NCBI GenBank assembly: GCA_947500845.1
Contig: CANMTP010000005.1
Span: forward strand, 209,544 to 273,543
Direction of reading: 5' to 3'
Length of the DNA stretch: 64,000 nt
Origin: an uncultured Aquimarina sp.
GTDB taxonomy: Bacteria; Bacteroidota; Bacteroidia; Flavobacteriales; Flavobacteriaceae
Part shown: positions 27,593 through 39,189 of the stretch, piece after piece
How positions within the stretch are numbered: position 1 is the first letter of the stretch
Layout: each line of letters begins with the position of its first letter
Notes under the pieces: generated by a model
Told to the model about the DNA's origin: nothing
Database searches by the model: none
Seen by the model: only the letters and a program-made list of their open reading frames with translations
Made by a program: the position numbers and the translations under genes

Positions 27593-28288
27593 TTATAAAC
27601 CTTCAAATTCATCTGATTTAAGTTTTATGGACTCTGTAACCATATAGTTAACTAAAAAAACCATAGCTAAAGGATTACAAATGAGTATCAGAACCTTTAA
27701 TTCGTAAGATGGTAAATAAAATTGATCAATCAACCACATATAATCTCTGAATGCAAAATTTAACATTGACAAAAAAAACCAAAGTGATTTTTCTGATCTA
27801 ATATTAACAAAGTGAATCCCTGCTACTACTAGCAAAATATAAAGCAACAATAGATGAATAAAGCCAAGTATGTGTAAATCTCTCATTGTTTCTCTAAGAA
27901 CCTGATACGCCATAAAAAAAATCACAGTGTATAACAAGCTTCCAAGAATAAGGGTAAAAATATCCCTTTTGTTATAAAGAAATGATTTATGATTGTAATA
28001 CAAAAAGTAAAACAAAAGAACATACACACTTATTTGCAAAATAATCTGGAATTCTAAGATATTTTTGACGCTAAAAAACGAAATCAACGCTGTTAAAAAG
28101 AGAACTAAAAGAACAATAACATGAAATATATTTATTCTTCTGGCACTTCCAAAATATAGTATAATTATAGATGAGATGATAAGTATACCAGAGTAAGTAT
28201 TTAAAAAAGTATTTTTAAATATAAATCCTAGAACTTGTGCTATTATTAAAAAAGAAATTAAAAGTTTTAGTAGTTTTTCTCCATTCAT
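27593..28288 (-). CDS. YhhN-family (lysoplasmalogenase-like) membrane protein, copy 2
   Basis: A multi-pass membrane protein of 231 residues, clearly related to copy 1 (VNIRS.KSLWF, LNF, the DQFY region). It has lost KP (Gly-Ile in that place) and the first acid (Ala67 in LTALIS) but keeps the second (Asp182 in FRDYMW). 134 bases separate it from copy 1, enough for its own promoter, though no TAnnTTTG element is obvious. Confidence 0.72.
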   Translation of the reverse strand: MNGEKLLKLLISFLIIAQVLGFIFKNTFLNTYSGILIISSIIILYFGSARRINIFHVIVLLVLFLTALISFFSVKNILEFQIILQISVYVLLFYFLYYNHKSFLYNKRDIFTLILGSLLYTVIFFMAYQVLRETMRDLHILGFIHLLLLYILLVVAGIHFVNIRSEKSLWFFLSMLNFAFRDYMWLIDQFYLPSYELKVLILICNPLAMVFLVNYMVTESIKLKSDEFEGL

Positions 28289-28422
28289 TAAAATTCATTT
28301 GCACCCAAAAATTAATACTGATTAATTTTGAATACTCCCCCGGTTAAACAGATGTGTGATTTTTTCCCTGGGACAATATAGTAAATTTTAAAACAACTAA
28401 AAATCACTAAAACTTTCTCTTT

Positions 28423-31106
<2,684 letters not shown>

Positions 31107-31150
31107 CTAATTTCTCATTTCAAAAATCCACGAAATATGATAAAATATAC

Positions 31151-31741
31151 TTAGGTTCTATCTAATTTTAGCCATTTTGGCACTTGTACTGGTTTAAAAG
31201 CTCTCATTTTTTCGAAAAGACGATCAATATTATCATCAACAATGAGCAACTCATAGTTTTCGATTTTTAGAAAACCCCTTCGAACCATATTTTCGAGCAA
31301 AGCCAGCAAGCTATCATAAAAGCCGCTAGTATTTAAAAGTCCGATAGGTTTTTGATGTAATCCTAATTGAGACCAGGTGATGATTTCAAAGAGTTCTTCT
31401 AGAGTACCAAAACCTCCAGGTAAAGTGATAAAACCATCACTAAGCTCGTGCATTTTCATTTTGCGCTCATGCATAGTATTGGTAATAATTAACTCACTTA
31501 GTCCTTGATGAATTAATTCTTTCAGCTTGAGAAACTCAGGAATTACACCTATGACTTTTCCCTTATGAGCAAGTGCTCCCTTAGCTACGTGCCCCATAAT
31601 GCCAATTCTGGCAGCTCCATACACCAATGCTATTTCCTGTTGTGCCAGTTTTTCCCCTAGAAGGAAAGCTTCAGATATTATAGCAGTGTTGTTCCCTTCA
31701 CTGCTCCCACAAAATACACAAATTGAATTTAATTTATTCAT
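31151..31741 (-). CDS. LOG family protein (cytokinin-riboside-5'-monophosphate phosphoribohydrolase fold)
   Basis: The motif PGGFGTLEE, together with the N-terminal SICVFCGSSEG, identifies the LOG/TIGR00730 family, which cleaves N6-modified or plain purine nucleoside 5'-monophosphates to base and ribose phosphate. In bacteria the role is usually nucleotide salvage, not hormone activation. 196 residues. It follows prmC by 13 bases. Confidence 0.9.
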   Translation of the reverse strand: MNKLNSICVFCGSSEGNNTAIISEAFLLGEKLAQQEIALVYGAARIGIMGHVAKGALAHKGKVIGVIPEFLKLKELIHQGLSELIITNTMHERKMKMHELSDGFITLPGGFGTLEELFEIITWSQLGLHQKPIGLLNTSGFYDSLLALLENMVRRGFLKIENYELLIVDDNIDRLFEKMRAFKPVQVPKWLKLDRT

Positions 31742-31754
31742 CCCAAAAATATTA

Positions 31755-32606
31755 TTAATTAAAACGAGCGCGAATCATGCGCTCATTATTATGTAAATCC
31801 TTTCGCAATGCCACAGTACTAAAACCTAAAGACTTAATCACCTTATATGTTTCTGAACCCAAATACTGGTTAATTTCAAAATATAAAGATCCCGTTTGAG
31901 TTAATCTACCTTTTGCTAATTTGGTAATTTTCTTGTAAAAAATTAAAGGATCATGATCTGAAACAAATAGAGCCTGATGCGGTTCATTATCTAGTACATT
32001 AGGCTTTATTTCATCCTTTTCTAATTCTCGCACATAGGGAGGGTTAGAAACAATGATATCAAAATCCTGAAACAAATGCTCACTCGCCAATACATCTTCG
32101 TTAATAAATTCAACTTTTACCCCATTTTTTATTGCATTCACTTTTGCTATTTCTATTGCCTGTTCTGAAATATCCATAGCATACACTTTGGCATTCGGTA
32201 AATTTTTGGCCAAAGCAATAGCAATACAGCCACTACCAGTACCAATATCTATGATCTTTATAGCTTCCTCTAAATCCTCTTGATCTTTTAAGATCCAATC
32301 CACCAGTTCTTCTGTTTCTGGTCTAGGAATTAGTACATTTTTATTAACACTAAAAGATAATCCATAGAAATAGGTATGTCCTATAATATATTGAATCGGT
32401 TCCTGATCTAAAAGTCTTGTTTTTGCTTCATCAAACTGAACGATTTCAATTGCTGATACTTCTTTCTCTAAATCCATCGCTACATCAACTCTTCTTAACT
32501 CCAAAATTTTTTCAGAAAGCATATAAAAAAAAGACATGATCTCCTCTTCCTCATACGCTTCTGATAAAGACCTTTTAAAATCTATCCTTAAATCTTTTAT
32601 TTTCAA
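31755..32606 (-). CDS. prmC: Release factor glutamine methyltransferase
   Basis: PrmC methylates the glutamine of the GGQ motif in release factors RF1 and RF2. The SAM-binding site IIDIGTGSGCIAIALA, the catalytic NPPY (VSNPPYV) and an N-terminal helical domain are present. 283 residues. ribD is divergent on the other side of the next gene, an arrangement common in Flavobacteriaceae. Confidence 0.95.
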   Translation of the reverse strand: MKIKDLRIDFKRSLSEAYEEEEIMSFFYMLSEKILELRRVDVAMDLEKEVSAIEIVQFDEAKTRLLDQEPIQYIIGHTYFYGLSFSVNKNVLIPRPETEELVDWILKDQEDLEEAIKIIDIGTGSGCIAIALAKNLPNAKVYAMDISEQAIEIAKVNAIKNGVKVEFINEDVLASEHLFQDFDIIVSNPPYVRELEKDEIKPNVLDNEPHQALFVSDHDPLIFYKKITKLAKGRLTQTGSLYFEINQYLGSETYKVIKSLGFSTVALRKDLHNNERMIRARFN

Positions 32607-32618
32607 TGTAAACTGTAT

Positions 32619-33107
32619 TTAAACCAAATCTTTTATCATCCATGCTTGGCAACTATAATGACCCGTATCGCCAATTGGTCCTTCTAACTCTGTAAAACCA
32701 ACTTTTTTATATAATTTTCTTGCAGCTGTCATGTAGGGCATCGTTTCTAAATAGCATTTGGTATACCCGGCTTCTTTCGCAAAATCAAGACATCTTTTTA
32801 TCATTTTATTTCCTAACCCTTTCCCTCTGGCCATTGGTAAAAAGTACATTTTCTGAAGTTCACAAGTGTCTGGATCTCCATTTTCTAAAGGAGCTATCCC
32901 ACCACCTCCTAATATTTGATCATTTGCCTCTACCACAAAATAAGATCTTTTTGGCAAGTCATAGGTTTCAAACATCATGTTCAAAGCTTCATCCTCATAT
33001 GCTGTGCCTACTTTTGGCACCCCCATCTCTACTAAAACTTCTCTAATTACTTGTGCGATAGCTTTATTATCTTCGGGTTCTATTACCCTGATTTTTATTG
33101 CTTCCAT
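32619..33107 (-). CDS. GNAT family N-acetyltransferase
   Basis: The GNAT fold is visible from the acetyl-CoA loop ARGKGLGNKMI and the C-terminal KLYKKVGF. The substrate is unknown. I prefer ATG 33107 (MEAIKIRVIEP, 162 residues) to the TTG at 33143, because the GNAT domain starts right after it. It is upstream of prmC by 12 bases and likely heads the prmC-LOG-ligA-YhhN run. Confidence 0.88.
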   Translation of the reverse strand: MEAIKIRVIEPEDNKAIAQVIREVLVEMGVPKVGTAYEDEALNMMFETYDLPKRSYFVVEANDQILGGGGIAPLENGDPDTCELQKMYFLPMARGKGLGNKMIKRCLDFAKEAGYTKCYLETMPYMTAARKLYKKVGFTELEGPIGDTGHYSCQAWMIKDLV

Positions 33108-33423
33108 TATGTTTTTAAGTACTACTTTTGTTGCACCCCACAAATAATAACACAGATGGTTTTTTAGTGAGAATTAAAATACAAAATCAAATTTTTAAAG
33201 GAATTTGAAATATACGTCAAATCTAATCAGTAATCAATGAAGAAATTTCTATTATTATCAACAACTTTTCAGTGTTTTACGAGGAAACTTTCTACCAAAA
33301 ACCAACCCGTTTAATTTATTGAAAAACAAAAACTTATTAATTTACATTTAACTTATAATATCTTTGAAGCAGAAATAGTCTTCAACAATAAAAGATAGGA
33401 AAAAAGAAAAATCTTCATATACG
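33108..33423. other. 316-bp divergent intergenic region before ribD
   Basis: It holds the ribD -7 element at 33359-33366 and is otherwise AT-rich. No coding frame or strong hairpin was seen. Confidence 0.6.
33359..33366 (+). promoter_or_regulatory. -7 promoter element of ribD
   Basis: TATCTTTG, an exact TAnnTTTG match, leaving a leader of about 50 bases before the TTG start at 33424. No hairpins like an FMN riboswitch are visible in that leader. Confidence 0.65.
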
Positions 33424-34467
33424 TTGACTAGTCATGAAAAATATATAAGACGATGCATTCAACTAGCTAGGAATGGTTTAGGGACTACATATCCCAATCC
33501 ATTGGTTGGTAGTGTTATTGTTCATGAAAATAAAATTATTGGGGAAGGTTGGCATTATAAATCGGGAGAGCCCCATGCCGAAGTATACGCAATACAATCG
33601 GTTAAGAATGAATCTTTATTAAAAGATGCGACCATCTATGTTAGCCTGGAACCTTGTAGCCACTATGGCAAAACTCCTCCTTGTAGTGACCTAATCATCG
33701 AAAAAGGCATTAAAAAGGTGGTTATTGGTACGATAGATCCATTTGCCAAAGTATCTGGAACCGGAATTCAGAGATTAATGAATTCCGGTTGCGATGTTAT
33801 TGTAGGTATTTTAGAAAAGGAATGTCAAGAATTAAATAAGCGATTCTTCACTTTTCATAAAAAAAAGCGACCTTATATAATTCTGAAATGGGCACAAACC
33901 AAAAATAACTTTATAGCACCCGATACTACGACTAAAAGAGCTCCGGTTTGGATCACAACCAAATACTCCAGACAATTAGTGCATAAATGGCGTGCAGAAG
34001 AGCAAGGCATTTTGGTAGGCAATCAAACCGTGATAAAGGACGATCCAAAACTTACCATAAGAGACTGGCAAGGTCAACATCCTGTAAGAGTTATTATTGA
34101 CAGATCTGGTAGTATTCCAAAAAATTCTGCCGTAATGGATAAAAAAATAAAAACGATAGTCATTACTTCAGAAAAGTTTGAAAAAGACAATACAAAGAAC
34201 CTTATTTACGAAATCATAGAGCCTAAAACTAAACAAGTCAAACAGATATGCGATATTCTTTATAGGCAAGACATTCAGTCGGTTATTATTGAAGGAGGAA
34301 CATTCACCATTCAATCATTTATTGACGAAAACATTTGGGACGAAGCCAGAGTTTTTGAAGGAAATACTATTTTTGAAAATGGAGTCAAAGCTCCTGTAAT
34401 TAAAGGAAATTTAATTTCTGAAGAAAAAATTATGACAGACACTTTAAAAATGTATCAGAATGATTGA
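33424..34467 (+). CDS. ribD: Bifunctional riboflavin biosynthesis deaminase/reductase
   Basis: RibD first deaminates and then reduces the pyrimidine intermediate of riboflavin synthesis. The N-terminal deaminase has the zinc site HAEVYAI and PCSHYGKTPPCSDLI; the C-terminal half is the reductase, with VGNQTVIKDDPKLT and a GG-containing IIEGGTF. 347 residues. The start is TTG: the family N-terminus begins within a few residues of HEKYIRRC and no in-frame ATG precedes it. The stop overlaps the next gene by 8 bases. Confidence 0.94.
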   Translation: MTSHEKYIRRCIQLARNGLGTTYPNPLVGSVIVHENKIIGEGWHYKSGEPHAEVYAIQSVKNESLLKDATIYVSLEPCSHYGKTPPCSDLIIEKGIKKVVIGTIDPFAKVSGTGIQRLMNSGCDVIVGILEKECQELNKRFFTFHKKKRPYIILKWAQTKNNFIAPDTTTKRAPVWITTKYSRQLVHKWRAEEQGILVGNQTVIKDDPKLTIRDWQGQHPVRVIIDRSGSIPKNSAVMDKKIKTIVITSEKFEKDNTKNLIYEIIEPKTKQVKQICDILYRQDIQSVIIEGGTFTIQSFIDENIWDEARVFEGNTIFENGVKAPVIKGNLISEEKIMTDTLKMYQND

Positions 34468-35068
34468 AACCATAATTTTTGATTTTGGAGATGTATTTAT
34501 CAATTTAGACAAATTAGCTACTCCCAGAGAGCTTTCTAAACTAGGTGATTTTAAATGGACGCCCAAAATACAGGAATTGAATAATCTATATGAAATGGGC
34601 AAAGTTTCTACCAGTGAATTTCTGAATAATTACCAAAAAATATTTCCTAACGCTTCTCAACAGCAATTAGTTGAAGCCTGGAATGCTATTTTACTTGATT
34701 TTCCACAATATCGTTTAGATTTTCTGCAAAATTTGGTTTCAAGTCAAAATTACAAACTTATACTTTTGAGCAATACTAATGAATTGCATATTGATAAGGT
34801 TAAGGAAACCATTTCGTTTTATGAAACATTTAGATCATGCTTTGATGCATTTTACTTATCACACGAGATACACTTAAGAAAACCGAACATCGATATTTTT
34901 GAATTTGTATTAGAACAACATCAAATTGAGCCTTCTAAAACTATTTTTATTGATGACACTAAAGAAAATACAGATTCGGCAGCACAACTTGGTATTCATG
35001 TTTGGAATAATGACCCTAAATCCCAAGATATTACTAATTTGTTTACTTTAAAATCTCATTTATTTTGA
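34460..35068 (+). CDS. HAD-superfamily hydrolase
   Basis: The first catalytic motif is IFDFGDVF near residue 8, the second is LLSNTNE, and the third is FIDDTKEN, with a helical cap between the first two; this is the subfamily IA arrangement of small phosphatases. It may supply the phosphatase step of riboflavin synthesis, since it overlaps ribD by 8 bases, but that is only context. 202 residues. Confidence 0.88.
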   Translation: MIETIIFDFGDVFINLDKLATPRELSKLGDFKWTPKIQELNNLYEMGKVSTSEFLNNYQKIFPNASQQQLVEAWNAILLDFPQYRLDFLQNLVSSQNYKLILLSNTNELHIDKVKETISFYETFRSCFDAFYLSHEIHLRKPNIDIFEFVLEQHQIEPSKTIFIDDTKENTDSAAQLGIHVWNNDPKSQDITNLFTLKSHLF

Positions 35069-35934
35069 TCTACCTAATTCTTAGTGTTCTAACCTCTAGC
35101 TTAATTTTTATAATTTTCAAGTTGTTCTCTAAATATAATGTGGATACACTACAAGCCATCATTATAAATTATGTTGTAGCATGTATCTCTGGAATTATAG
35201 CGTACTCTCAGCCAATACCTATAACTGAAATATCGACACAAGGCTGGTTTTATGGAGCTATGATATTAGGGGTGATTTTTATAACTGTTTTTAACCTAAT
35301 GGCAATTACTACACAAAGAAATGGACTATCAGTCGCTGCAGTTGCCACTAAAATGAGTTTGGCTATTCCTATTGTATTCGGGGTAGTAGTGTACAACGAA
35401 AGTACTGGTTTGTTAAAGATAACAGGAATTCTCATTGCGCTCATAGCCGTCTATTTAACCGCTATGAAAACCGGTGAAGGGATTTCGATAACAAAAAAGA
35501 ATCTGATTTTTCCATTATTGGTTTTTATTGGAAGTGGTATTATTGACACCAGCCTTAAATATTTTGAAACTCACTTTGTAGCCAAAGACGATGTTCCTAT
35601 TTTTTCGGCAACTATTTTTGGATTTGCTGCAATTATTGGTCTTTTTACCTTATGCTACAAAAGAATAACAGGAACCTTAAAAATAGCTACAAAAAATATT
35701 ATAGCGGGGATTGGGTTGGGCATTCCTAATTATTTTTCAATATATTTTCTAATACAGGCACTACGTCATGAGCATATGGATAGTTCAACTGTATTTACCA
35801 TTAACAATGTAGCGATACTTTTGGTTTCTACTCTTGCAGGGATCTTATTTTTTAAAGAAAGATTAACGCTCAAAAACTGGATAGGCATTGCTCTGGCAGT
35901 ACTGAGCATTTTATTGGTCGCGTTTTCTATATAA
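35065..35934 (+). CDS. EamA/DMT-type transporter
   Basis: A membrane protein of 289 residues with about ten helices in two EamA-like halves, in the drug/metabolite transporter superfamily. The substrate is unknown. The start TTG at 35065 shares bases with the TGA stop of the HAD gene (TTGA), so translation is probably coupled. It could export or import a metabolite related to the upstream ribD and HAD genes, but nothing in the sequence shows this. Confidence 0.88.
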   Translation: MIYLILSVLTSSLIFIIFKLFSKYNVDTLQAIIINYVVACISGIIAYSQPIPITEISTQGWFYGAMILGVIFITVFNLMAITTQRNGLSVAAVATKMSLAIPIVFGVVVYNESTGLLKITGILIALIAVYLTAMKTGEGISITKKNLIFPLLVFIGSGIIDTSLKYFETHFVAKDDVPIFSATIFGFAAIIGLFTLCYKRITGTLKIATKNIIAGIGLGIPNYFSIYFLIQALRHEHMDSSTVFTINNVAILLVSTLAGILFFKERLTLKNWIGIALAVLSILLVAFSI

Positions 35935-35944
35935 TTTGCATGAG

Positions 35945-36559
35945 TTGGAAATAAAAGACACATACAAAACAATTCAAACCAAAGGAGAAGAAGTCCTTTT
36001 CAAAGACCGAAACAGTAAATTTTTTGGATATACTTTTCCTGTTTCTTCTGAAGAAGAAGTAAAAAATATCATTGAAAATCTCAAAAAACGACACCATTCT
36101 GCAAGACATTGGTGTTATGCCTGGCAAATAGGGACAGAAAACATTAGATATCGAATTAATGATGACGGAGAACCATCGAATTCTGCAGGACAACCTATCT
36201 ATGGTCAAATACAATCCTTTGAAGTAACCAATATCTTAATAGTTGTTGTTCGCTATTTTGGAGGTATTAAGCTAGGTGTTGGCGGATTAATCAATGCATA
36301 TAGAACTACGGCTCAAATGGCGCTTGAGGCATCTAAAATTACACAAAAAACGATTAATCTTGATTATCTCATCTCTTTCGAATATAAGGACATGAATAAA
36401 GTTATGCGTATTATAAAAGAAAACAATCTAAATATCACAAAGCAAGAACTTAAGTTAGATTGTAAAATTTACATTTCGGTAAGAAAACAGGTTTCAAACA
36501 AAATAAAAGAAGTTTTTTCCCCGTTGTATCAAGTAAAAGTTAAAAAACTAGAGCATTAA
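35945..36559 (+). CDS. YigZ/IMPACT family protein
   Basis: The IMPACT signature is seen in ARHWCYAWQIG, NDDGEPSNSAGQPI and VRYFGGIKLGVGGL, followed by a C-terminal ferredoxin-like domain. Its role is uncertain; the eukaryotic homolog affects translation control through GCN1. The start is ambiguous: TTG 35936 or TTG 35945. I prefer 35945 because the family N-terminus begins at or just before the KDTYKTI motif. The 3' end overlaps the convergent thioesterase gene by 4 bases. Confidence 0.85.
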   Translation: MEIKDTYKTIQTKGEEVLFKDRNSKFFGYTFPVSSEEEVKNIIENLKKRHHSARHWCYAWQIGTENIRYRINDDGEPSNSAGQPIYGQIQSFEVTNILIVVVRYFGGIKLGVGGLINAYRTTAQMALEASKITQKTINLDYLISFEYKDMNKVMRIIKENNLNITKQELKLDCKIYISVRKQVSNKIKEVFSPLYQVKVKKLEH

Positions 36560-36960
36560 TAGTTTTTTATTTTTTCAAGTAAATAAGAAGGGCATGCGAT
36601 AGGTTTTCTCGTTTTACTATCAACAAAGACTAGTGTTGTAGAGGCAACTGTTAATAATTCTTGATGACTATTGAAAATTTCGTAGTCGAAAATAATTTTT
36701 ACTGTAGGAATTTTCTTCATCGAAGTTTTAACAGTCAATTCATCATCAAAGAAGGCAGATTTCTTAAATTTAAGGTCTAAAGTAAACACAGGAAGCATAA
36801 TACCATTTTCTTCCATTGATTTATAAGAAATTCCCAAACGGGATAACCAGTCAATTCGTGCCAATTCTAAGTATTGTGCGTAGTTTCCGTGATGGACGAT
36901 ACCCATTTGATCAGTTTCGGAATATCGTACTTTTAATTTAGTTTCTGAAGTGATTGACAT
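36556..36960 (-). CDS. Acyl-CoA thioesterase, hotdog fold (YbgC/FadM type)
   Basis: A 134-residue hotdog-fold protein with the 4HBT signature YSETDQMGIVHHGNYAQYLE, where the Asp near residue 17 acts in thioester hydrolysis. The substrate is probably an acyl-CoA. It is encoded against the flow of its neighbours, between yigZ and dnaA; its stop codon overlaps that of yigZ in the palindrome TTAA (36556-36559). Confidence 0.92.
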   Translation of the reverse strand: MSITSETKLKVRYSETDQMGIVHHGNYAQYLELARIDWLSRLGISYKSMEENGIMLPVFTLDLKFKKSAFFDDELTVKTSMKKIPTVKIIFDYEIFNSHQELLTVASTTLVFVDSKTRKPIACPSYLLEKIKNY

Positions 36961-37064
36961 GTATTTAATTGAAAGATTATTAACGTTGTTAAAAGTAGTA
37001 CTATCAAATTATGCGAAAAAAATAATTAAAATTCAACACCTAAAACGTTTTTTTTTTACATTTT

Positions 37065-37109
37065 TTGTTCACATATTTGTCATGCAAAAACAGTAAGGAG
37101 TTTTTCACA
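37065..37109 (+). promoter_or_regulatory. Two DnaA-box-like sites upstream of dnaA
   Basis: TTGTTCACA (37065-37073) and TTTTTCACA (37101-37109) each differ at one position from TTATTCACA, a form of the classical DnaA box TTATNCACA. They have the same orientation and start 36 bp apart, 46-90 bases before the dnaA start. Autoregulation of dnaA is a possible role. Whether this organism's DnaA uses the E. coli box is not known from the sequence. Confidence 0.4.
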
Positions 37110-37110
37110 A
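37094..37110 (+). repeat. 17-mer repeated on both sides of the dnaA block (first copy)
   Basis: TAAGGAGTTTTTCACAA, 45 bases before the dnaA start codon; see the second copy at 40819-40835. The last nine to ten bases form one of the two DnaA-box-like sites. Confidence 0.55.
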
Positions 37111-37154
37111 TTTCTTTTTAGTAACTTAACAAAAAAGTAAATCTAACCACTCGA

Positions 37155-38582
37155 ATGAATGTAACTGCGCAATCAGTTTGGGATAATTGTTTATCTTTTA
37201 TAGAAGATAACATTACACCACAAGCTTTTAAAACTTGGTTCGAACCAATCAAAGCTGTAAAACTTACAGATGGCGCGCTTAGTATTCAAGTACCCAGTAA
37301 GTTCTTTTATGAATGGTTGGAAGAGCATTATGTAAATCTACTCAAAGTGTCTCTTACTCGTGAGTTAGGAGAAACCGCAAAGTTGGTTTATGTTATTAAA
37401 ATGGAAAATACGTACGGCAATAAAAAACCGTTTACTGAGAAGATTCCTAGTGCTAATCGTACTGCTGTTAACTCTCAAGAGGTAGATGTACCTATTAAAA
37501 GTAAAAATCCAGAATTAAAAAATCCATTCGTTATTCCTGGAATAAGGAATGTTAAAATAGAATCCCAGCTCAATCCCAGTTATAATTTTGAAAATTTTTT
37601 AGAAGGAGACTCGAATAGATTAGCCCGTTCTGCTGGAATGGCTGTTGCCAATAAACCAGGGGGAACATCGTTTAATCCATTACTTATTTTTGGAGGGGTC
37701 GGACTTGGTAAAACACATCTGGCCCATGCAATTGGGGTGAACATAAAAGATAACTATCCTGAAAAAACAGTGCTGTATATTTCTGCAGAAAAATTCACGC
37801 AGCAATATATAGAGTCTGTAAAAAAGAATAATAGAAACGATTTTATCCATTTTTATCAAATTATAGATGTATTAATTGTAGACGACATACAACTATTATC
37901 TGGTAAAGCCGGGACGCAAGATGTATTCTTTCATATATTCAACCATTTACACCAAAACGGAAAGCAGGTTATTTTAACCAGTGACAAAGCTCCTGTGGAT
38001 ATGCAGGATATCGAACAGCGATTGCTTTCTCGCTTTAAGTGGGGATTATCCGCAGAGCTACACCAGCCCGATTTTGAAACAAGAGTCTCTATTATTAGAA
38101 ACAAACTGTATCGTGATGGTGTTGAAATGCCCGAAGAAATAGTAGAATTTCTCGCGAATAATATCAAAACAAATATTCGTGAACTTGAAGGAGCAATTAT
38201 ATCCTTAATCGCACATTCTTCCTTCAACAAAAAAGATATTACGATTGATCTTGCAAAAGCGATAGTTGACAACTATGTAAAGAACACAAAACGTGAAGTT
38301 TCAATCGACTATATTCAAAAAGTAGTAAGCGACTATTTTCAAATGGATGTTGAAACACTACAGTCCAAGACACGTAAACGCCATATCGTTCAAGCTCGTC
38401 AACTGGCTATGTTTTTTGCAAAAAAGCTCACAAAGGCATCATTAGCCAGTATCGGAACACAGATCGGAAAAAGAGATCATGCCACTGTTCTTCATGCCTG
38501 TAAAACGGTAGACAACCTATCTTCTACAGATAAGCAGTTTAGAAAATATGTAGAAGACTTAGGCAAGAAACTCACGCTGTAA
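37155..38582 (+). CDS. dnaA: Chromosomal replication initiator protein DnaA
   Basis: All four DnaA domains are visible: an N-terminal interaction domain (about 1-80), a short linker, the AAA+ domain with Walker A GGVGLGKTH near residue 180 and Walker B VLIVDDIQLL, and the DNA-binding domain with the signature KRDHATVLHACKTV. 475 residues. The ATG at 37155 gives the usual start. The LMW phosphatase gene follows 26 bases later. Confidence 0.98.
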   Translation: MNVTAQSVWDNCLSFIEDNITPQAFKTWFEPIKAVKLTDGALSIQVPSKFFYEWLEEHYVNLLKVSLTRELGETAKLVYVIKMENTYGNKKPFTEKIPSANRTAVNSQEVDVPIKSKNPELKNPFVIPGIRNVKIESQLNPSYNFENFLEGDSNRLARSAGMAVANKPGGTSFNPLLIFGGVGLGKTHLAHAIGVNIKDNYPEKTVLYISAEKFTQQYIESVKKNNRNDFIHFYQIIDVLIVDDIQLLSGKAGTQDVFFHIFNHLHQNGKQVILTSDKAPVDMQDIEQRLLSRFKWGLSAELHQPDFETRVSIIRNKLYRDGVEMPEEIVEFLANNIKTNIRELEGAIISLIAHSSFNKKDITIDLAKAIVDNYVKNTKREVSIDYIQKVVSDYFQMDVETLQSKTRKRHIVQARQLAMFFAKKLTKASLASIGTQIGKRDHATVLHACKTVDNLSSTDKQFRKYVEDLGKKLTL

Positions 38583-38608
38583 AAGCTAAGCAAAATCCTT
38601 TACCAAAA

Positions 38609-39073
38609 ATGAAAATTAACATCTTAATGGTATGCCTTGGCAATATCTGTAGATCTCCATTGGCAGAAGGAATTCTAAAATCTAAATTAGACCCTAATAA
38701 ATACATAGTGGAATCTTGTGGTACAAGCAGTTATCACATTGGTAGCAGACCAGATAAAAGGTCAATTGACATCGCCAACAAACATGGGATCGATATTACA
38801 GATCAAAGGGCAGCGCAATTTACTACCAGTCATTTCAAGAAATACGATTATATCTATGCTATGGATAATTCTAATTATCAAAACATTCTAAAGCTTGTCA
38901 AGAATAATCATGATAAGAATAAAGTAAAGCTAATTCTTGAAGAACTTCACCCGGATAGCGGCCTAGATGTTCCAGATCCTTATTATGGAGGAGCACAAGG
39001 TTTTGAAGATGTTTATCAAATGCTCAATAAAGCTTGTGATATTATCGTTTATAATCTTGAGAGATCGTATTAA
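38609..39073 (+). CDS. Low-molecular-weight protein-tyrosine phosphatase
   Basis: The phosphate-binding loop CLGNICRS (C-x5-R-S) is at residues 9-16 and the general acid lies in DVPDPYYGG. 154 residues is typical. Flavobacterial genomes often place this gene after dnaA. The physiological substrate is not known; arginine or tyrosine phosphate on proteins is possible. Confidence 0.93.
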   Translation: MKINILMVCLGNICRSPLAEGILKSKLDPNKYIVESCGTSSYHIGSRPDKRSIDIANKHGIDITDQRAAQFTTSHFKKYDYIYAMDNSNYQNILKLVKNNHDKNKVKLILEELHPDSGLDVPDPYYGGAQGFEDVYQMLNKACDIIVYNLERSY

Positions 39074-39189
39074 CTTTTTCAGACTTAAAGTTTTTGTATA
39101 TTTAAATTTACATATACAAGCTATATTTTAGCAGGTAAGCAAAGAATTAATAGAAAAACTTAACCAAACTAGTATCAAATATACCCTAT

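Noticed and set aside
36961..37154. Replication origin (oriC) immediately before dnaA
   Set aside because: Only two one-mismatch DnaA-box-like sites and AT-rich DNA are present; that is too little to call an origin, so only the sites and the repeated 17-mer are reported.
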